Positions 60,325 through 64,000 of a stretch of DNA of 64,000 bases are shown here, piece after piece. The notes below the pieces were generated by a model. It had not been told where the DNA came from. It was given only the letters and a program-made list of their open reading frames with translations, and did no database searches. Each line of letters opens with the position of its first letter. Position 1 is the stretch's first letter. The translations under genes were made by a program, and so were the position numbers. This DNA is from Mycobacterium sp. E1214 (lineage in GTDB: Bacteria; Actinomycetota; Actinomycetes; Mycobacteriales; Mycobacteriaceae): the NCBI RefSeq assembly GCF_001666755.1, contig NZ_LZJC01000132.1, forward strand, positions 1-64,000, written 5' to 3'.

Positions 60325-63258
60325 TCAGGCGACCGGCGTCGCGTCCGGGGGTCGTGGCTGGTGCAGCAGCGCGCGAACCAGCGGGCGCGGCCCGATGGAG
60401 CGCAGCATCTGGCTGGCCGGGCGGACCCGGACCCGCTTCGGCCACCAGAACCAGCGTCCCATCACCGTCATGATCGACGGCGTGATGAGCGTACGAACGA
60501 CGAATGTGTCGAACATCAGACCGATACCGATCGTGGACCCGAACTGACCGATCGCCCGCAGATCGCTGGACAGCATCGCGGCCATCGTGACGGCGAAAAC
60601 CACACCGGCGGCGGACACCACCGGGCCCGTCACGCCGACCCCGCGGATGAGCCCGGTGTTCAGGCCGGCCCCGATCTCCTCTTCGATTCGCGACACCAGC
60701 ATCAGGTTGTAATCGGACCCCACCGCCAAGAGCACGATCAAAGCGAATTCCGTTGCCACCCAGTGTAACTGGAAGTGAGCGAGGTGTTGCCAGATCAAAG
60801 TCGAGAATCCGAACGCCGCGCCCAGTGACAGCACGATCGTGCCGACGATGACGGCTGCTGCTACCAGCGCGCGGGTGACGATCACCATGATGATGAAGAT
60901 CAGCACGATCGATGCCACCGCGGCGATCAGCAGGTCATACCAAGCGCCAGTGGCGATGTCGTTGAATGTCGCTGCGGTGCCGCCGAGGTAGATGTCGGCG
61001 TTCTCCAGCGAGGTGAGCTTCAGCGCCTCCTTGGCCGCGTTGCGCTCTTGCTCGACGGACTTGATGCCTTCCGCGGTCGCCGGGTCCACGGCGTGCGTGA
61101 TGATGAAGCGCGCGGCCTTCCCGTCGGGCGACACCATCAGGCTCAACCCGAACTGGAAGTCGGAGTTCTGGAAGATCTCCGGCGGCAGGTAGAACAGGCT
61201 TTCCACCCGAGCGTCGTTGAACGACTTGCCCATCACGGCATTGGTGTCAGTCAGCTTGTCGAACTGGTCGATCAGACTGTCGAACGAGCTGTAAATGGTC
61301 AGCGTCGTATCGCGGATCGCCTTCGACACGGCGATGTTCTCCGGAATGATCGCCAACAATTCACGCGTGGCCGCGGCCGTGTTGGTGAGATCGCCGGTGA
61401 GGGCGTGGAACTTCTCGGCGAGCTGATCAAACCCATCCAGCGCGTCGAACAGGCTTCGCAGCGACCAGCAGATCGGGATGTCGTAGCAGTGCTTCTCCCA
61501 GTAGAAGTAGCTGCGGATCGGTCGCCAGAAGTCGTCGAAATCGGCGATGTGGTCGCGGATTTCGTCGGTGATCGCGGCGGTCTCCGCCGTCGTTTTTGCG
61601 CTGTCGTCCGTCGCGTTGGCGAGCTTCTGGGTAATCGCGTACTGGCGTTCCAGCAATGAGATCTGGGTGTCGAGGAACCCGGTGATCTTCTTGATGTCGC
61701 CGACACGGTCTCTCAGATAATTGAGGTTGTCGCGAATCGGCGCGCTCTGCACGCTGAGCTGGAACGGAATGGACCCGTCTTCGATCGGAGGGCCGAGCGG
61801 TCTGGTGATGCTCTGCACCCGTTCGATGCCCGGCACCCGGAAGATGGCACCGGCAACCTTGTCCAGAACCAGCATGTCTCGGGGATTGCGCAGGTCGTGG
61901 TCCGATTCGATCATCAGCAGGTCCGGGTTCAGGCGGGCCTGGGTGAAGTGTCGATCGGCCGCGTCGTACGCCTGCACCGAGGCCGCGCTCTTCGGCAGGT
62001 AGTACAGGTCGTTGTAGCGCGGGGTGAAGCCCGCGAGACCCAGGGCACCAACGATCGCCAGGATGACGGAGGTCGCGAGGATGGGCGCGGGCCACCGCAC
62101 GATGGCCGTCGCCAGGCGGCGCCACCGCGTGTAGTTGAACTTGCGCTTGGGGTCCAAAAGACCGAAAGCACTGGCGATGACGATGACTGCGGGCGTCAGC
62201 GTGACCCCGGCGGCCACCACCACCAGCAGTCCTACCGCGCACGGGAACGCCAACGAACTGAAGTAGGGCAGCCGGGTGAACTTCAGGCAGGCCAGCGCCC
62301 CGACGATGGTCAGACCGGAGCCCAGCACCACCTTGCTGACACCGGCGAACGTGTCGTAGTAGGCGGCTTCCCGGTCCAGACCGCGTTCACGGCCCTCCTG
62401 GTAGCGGCCGACCATGAAAATCGCGTAGTCGGTACCCGCCGCGATCGCGAGTGAGGTGAGCAGGTTCACCGCGAAGGTGGACAGGCCCATGACGCCGGTT
62501 TCGCCCAGCAGCGACACCACGCCGCGGCCAGACAGCAGCCCAATGAAGAGGATGAACATGGTCAGCAATACGGTGCCGATGGATCGGTACACGAACATCA
62601 GCATGATCGCGATGATGACGACCGTGATGAGCGTGATCTTGGCCAGGCTTTTGTCACCGACAACGATCACGTCGGCGGTCAGCGCCCCCTGGCCGGCGAC
62701 GTAGGCCTTTACGCCGGCCGGCGGCTTGGCGTCCGCGACGATCTTGCGCACCGCGGCAACGGATTCGTCGCCGACCGCCCCACCCTGATCGCCTTTGAGG
62801 TTGACCTGGACGTAGGCGGCCTTGTGGTCGTAGCTCTCCACACCTGAGGAGGTGAACCGCTGCCCCCAGAAGTTCAGCGCATGCTCGACGTGTTCGTGGT
62901 CGGCCTGGATCTTTTTGACCAGGTCGTCGTAGAACCGGTGCGCGTCCGCGTCGAGAGGTTTGTCGCCGACCAGGGTCACCAGGACGAGGTTGTCGGAGTC
63001 GTACTCCTTGAACTTCTCGCCGATGTGCTTCATCCCGGTCACCGACGGCGCATCGGCCGGCGAGAGCGGGACGGAGATCTCCTCGGCGACCTTTTCTAGT
63101 TGCGGCACAAAGATATTGACGCCGACGGCCAGCAGGACCCACACCACCACGATGGGCAGGCTGAGCACCCGGATGGCGCGCGCGATCCGCGGTGTGCGCT
63201 CGACCTCGGTGCGCTGGGAGACGGGGATCCTGTCCGTGTCGCTCGTGTTGTCCGTCAT
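60325..63258 (-). CDS. MmpL family transporter
   Basis: 977 residues. RND-type lipid transporter: TM1 at about 33-51 (LSLPIVVVWVLLAVGVNIFV), a porter loop to about residue 165, five clustered helices including GTDYAIFMVGRYQEGRE (the Asp-Tyr pair of MmpL proton relay), a second large loop with two cysteines (CYDIPICW), and the second helix cluster with VGSDYNLMLVSRIEEE (second Asp-Tyr pair). It exports a cell-envelope lipid or siderophore. ATG at 63258 overlaps the mmpS stop region by 4 bp. Which MmpL it is cannot be said. Convergent with the TetR gene. Confidence 0.93.
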   Translation of the reverse strand: MTDNTSDTDRIPVSQRTEVERTPRIARAIRVLSLPIVVVWVLLAVGVNIFVPQLEKVAEEISVPLSPADAPSVTGMKHIGEKFKEYDSDNLVLVTLVGDKPLDADAHRFYDDLVKKIQADHEHVEHALNFWGQRFTSSGVESYDHKAAYVQVNLKGDQGGAVGDESVAAVRKIVADAKPPAGVKAYVAGQGALTADVIVVGDKSLAKITLITVVIIAIMLMFVYRSIGTVLLTMFILFIGLLSGRGVVSLLGETGVMGLSTFAVNLLTSLAIAAGTDYAIFMVGRYQEGRERGLDREAAYYDTFAGVSKVVLGSGLTIVGALACLKFTRLPYFSSLAFPCAVGLLVVVAAGVTLTPAVIVIASAFGLLDPKRKFNYTRWRRLATAIVRWPAPILATSVILAIVGALGLAGFTPRYNDLYYLPKSAASVQAYDAADRHFTQARLNPDLLMIESDHDLRNPRDMLVLDKVAGAIFRVPGIERVQSITRPLGPPIEDGSIPFQLSVQSAPIRDNLNYLRDRVGDIKKITGFLDTQISLLERQYAITQKLANATDDSAKTTAETAAITDEIRDHIADFDDFWRPIRSYFYWEKHCYDIPICWSLRSLFDALDGFDQLAEKFHALTGDLTNTAAATRELLAIIPENIAVSKAIRDTTLTIYSSFDSLIDQFDKLTDTNAVMGKSFNDARVESLFYLPPEIFQNSDFQFGLSLMVSPDGKAARFIITHAVDPATAEGIKSVEQERNAAKEALKLTSLENADIYLGGTAATFNDIATGAWYDLLIAAVASIVLIFIIMVIVTRALVAAAVIVGTIVLSLGAAFGFSTLIWQHLAHFQLHWVATEFALIVLLAVGSDYNLMLVSRIEEEIGAGLNTGLIRGVGVTGPVVSAAGVVFAVTMAAMLSSDLRAIGQFGSTIGIGLMFDTFVVRTLITPSIMTVMGRWFWWPKRVRVRPASQMLRSIGPRPLVRALLHQPRPPDATPVA

Positions 63259-63680
63259 GCGGACTTGTCCAGGCAGGAGACCGCCGCATTGCGCGTTTCG
63301 GCTTGCCGCTGATCGACCAACTTGCCGTCGACCGTGATCCGGCAGCCGATGGAGGGGCTGTCGCCCTGGGCGACGACGTAGGCGAAGATGCCGGGCATCG
63401 CGGCAACGATCGTCGTCGACCACGGCAACGTGGTGAAGTTGGCCTTCTGCGGCAGTGACTCCGCATCCATCCAGTTGACGACGCCGGTGGTCCCCGGCGG
63501 CCCCAGGATCTCGTAAATGGCGGTCTTCGCCGCGTAGGGCGGGGTCGCATCACGCGGATCCGGTTTCGGTAGGCCTGGGCCTGGGAAGACACCGCTGAGG
63601 CGGTCCACGGCGACGCCCCCGACGATGACTGCCACGAGCACCACCAGGGCAACCCACGCCCGCTTGAGAACTGTCAACAC
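63255..63680 (-). CDS. MmpS family accessory protein
   Basis: 141 residues from a GTG preceded by GGGGAAAA. One membrane helix at about 8-26 (WVALVVLVAVIVGGVAVDRL), then an extracytoplasmic beta-rich domain with the family block YEILGPPGTTGVVNWMD and a disulfide pair (Cys near 113 in SIGCRITVDG and near 136 in AVSCLDKS). MmpS proteins assist the MmpL partner in lipid export. Overlaps mmpL by ATGA. First gene of the operon. Confidence 0.93.
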   Translation of the reverse strand: MLTVLKRAWVALVVLVAVIVGGVAVDRLSGVFPGPGLPKPDPRDATPPYAAKTAIYEILGPPGTTGVVNWMDAESLPQKANFTTLPWSTTIVAAMPGIFAYVVAQGDSPSIGCRITVDGKLVDQRQAETRNAAVSCLDKSA

Positions 63681-63721
63681 CGTTTTCCCCGATCACCGTT
63701 GCCCGACGGGCTGATGTTAAG

Positions 63722-63748
63722 ACATTTCATCTATCAACACATTTCGTC
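63722..63748. repeat. Direct repeat upstream of mmpS
   Basis: ACATTTCATC (63722-63731) and ACATTTCGTC (63739-63748), 17 bp apart, in an AT-rich island 40-70 bp upstream of the mmpS start. Possible binding site for a regulator of mmpSL. Confidence 0.4.
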
Positions 63749-63750
63749 GC

Positions 63751-64000
63751 GTGCGCCACGGCAAGGCGAACGCCAGCACGCCCGAGTTAATTCCTGCCAC
63801 GCCCGGCCGATTTCCGGCCATTGGGCCCACCCCGCGTCCCAGGGCCGCGACGGCGCAGCGGCTCGCGCGCCGCACGATCCGTTTGCTCGGCGATGACGCC
63901 GGTCGACTCATCACGCACGGCCGGCGTGCCGCCCGGCGGGTGGAGTTCGGCATGCAGCGGGCAGGCACCGCCGTGTCGGCTGGAAATGCGGGGCCATCGC
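63751..64000 (+). CDS. Possible gene cut by the right edge
   Basis: An open frame runs from a GTG at 63751 to the end of the window (83 codons) with no stop; the preceding in-frame stop is at 63718. The translation begins VRHGKANASTPE and contains ARRTIRLLGDDAGRLITHG. Third codon positions are mostly G or C, but a TTA codon is present and no ribosome site is visible. I recognise no domain. It would be divergent from mmpS. It may equally be non-coding. Confidence 0.3.
   Translation, partial: MRHGKANASTPELIPATPGRFPAIGPTPRPRAATAQRLARRTIRLLGDDAGRLITHGRRAARRVEFGMQRAGTAVSAGNAGPS

Noticed and set aside
63717..63968. An 83-residue reverse-strand frame near the right edge
   Set aside because: Rich in Arg/Pro/Ala, no ribosome site, and it would run through the mmpS promoter region.

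Overview
The window is chromosomal DNA of a slow-growing Mycobacterium, most likely of the M. avium complex (MAC) or a close relative. Evidence: very high GC with GTG and TTG starts, a PE-PPE-Esx cluster, MmpS/MmpL, mycothiol enzymology, and a gene order that follows, gene by gene, the M. tuberculosis interval I know as Rv1037c-Rv1040c followed by Rv1056-Rv1112. The PE_PGRS genes and celA2 found in that M. tuberculosis interval are missing, as expected for MAC. Rv numbers here are recalled synteny and protein resemblance, not the result of a search.

Layout. 1-2400: a reverse-strand operon PE8, PPE15, Esx (ESX-5 type substrates), cut by the left edge. 2400-7600: accessory genes not in the M. 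tuberculosis order (DUF732 secreted protein, SAM methyltransferase), a short tRNA-Leu(UAA) with a strong hairpin behind it, then a membrane protein, a dienelactone hydrolase, a DUF6295 protein and a tandem-DUF427 protein. 7600-17000: beta-propeller protein (Rv1057 type) with a structured leader, fadD14, class II glutamine amidotransferase, two patatins flanking an oxoamine synthase-like PLP enzyme, lipoprotein LpqV, and a cysteine dioxygenase-rhodanese pair. 17000-26900: membrane hydrolase, echA8, echA9, BI-1 family protein, fadA3, SGNH hydrolase, lipU, and cbs. 27000-36500: pra, metB, greA, DUF4307 protein, mca, the YyaL-type thioredoxin protein, hemolysin III, short-chain Z-prenyl synthase and a membrane protein of unknown function. 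36500-44500: coaA, glyA1, desA2, a probable unannotated phoAT-like small ORF, phoH2, a tandem repeat, a polysaccharide deacetylase and an adenylate cyclase. 44500-58000: fum, glpX, Rv1100-type protein, second dienelactone hydrolase, an intact type-B carboxylesterase (split in M. tuberculosis), cholesterol-type 3beta-HSD with a KstR-like operator, xseB-xseA, lipid-droplet protein, ispH, DUF6542 protein and ychF. 58000-64000: an alpha/beta hydrolase and a TetR regulator divergent around two matching palindromes, then an mmpS-mmpL operon and a possible gene cut by the right edge.

Themes. Lipid and sterol metabolism dominate (fadD14, echA8/9, fadA3, lipU, patatins, HSD, desA2, MmpL). Sulfur flow is also clear: cbs and metB run transsulfuration, cysteine dioxygenase plus rhodanese handle cysteine oxidation, and mca detoxifies mycothiol conjugates. 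A recurring sequence feature is a TANNNT -10 box placed 6-8 bases before an ATG or GTG, the hallmark of leaderless transcripts; about a dozen genes show it and it decides several start codons.
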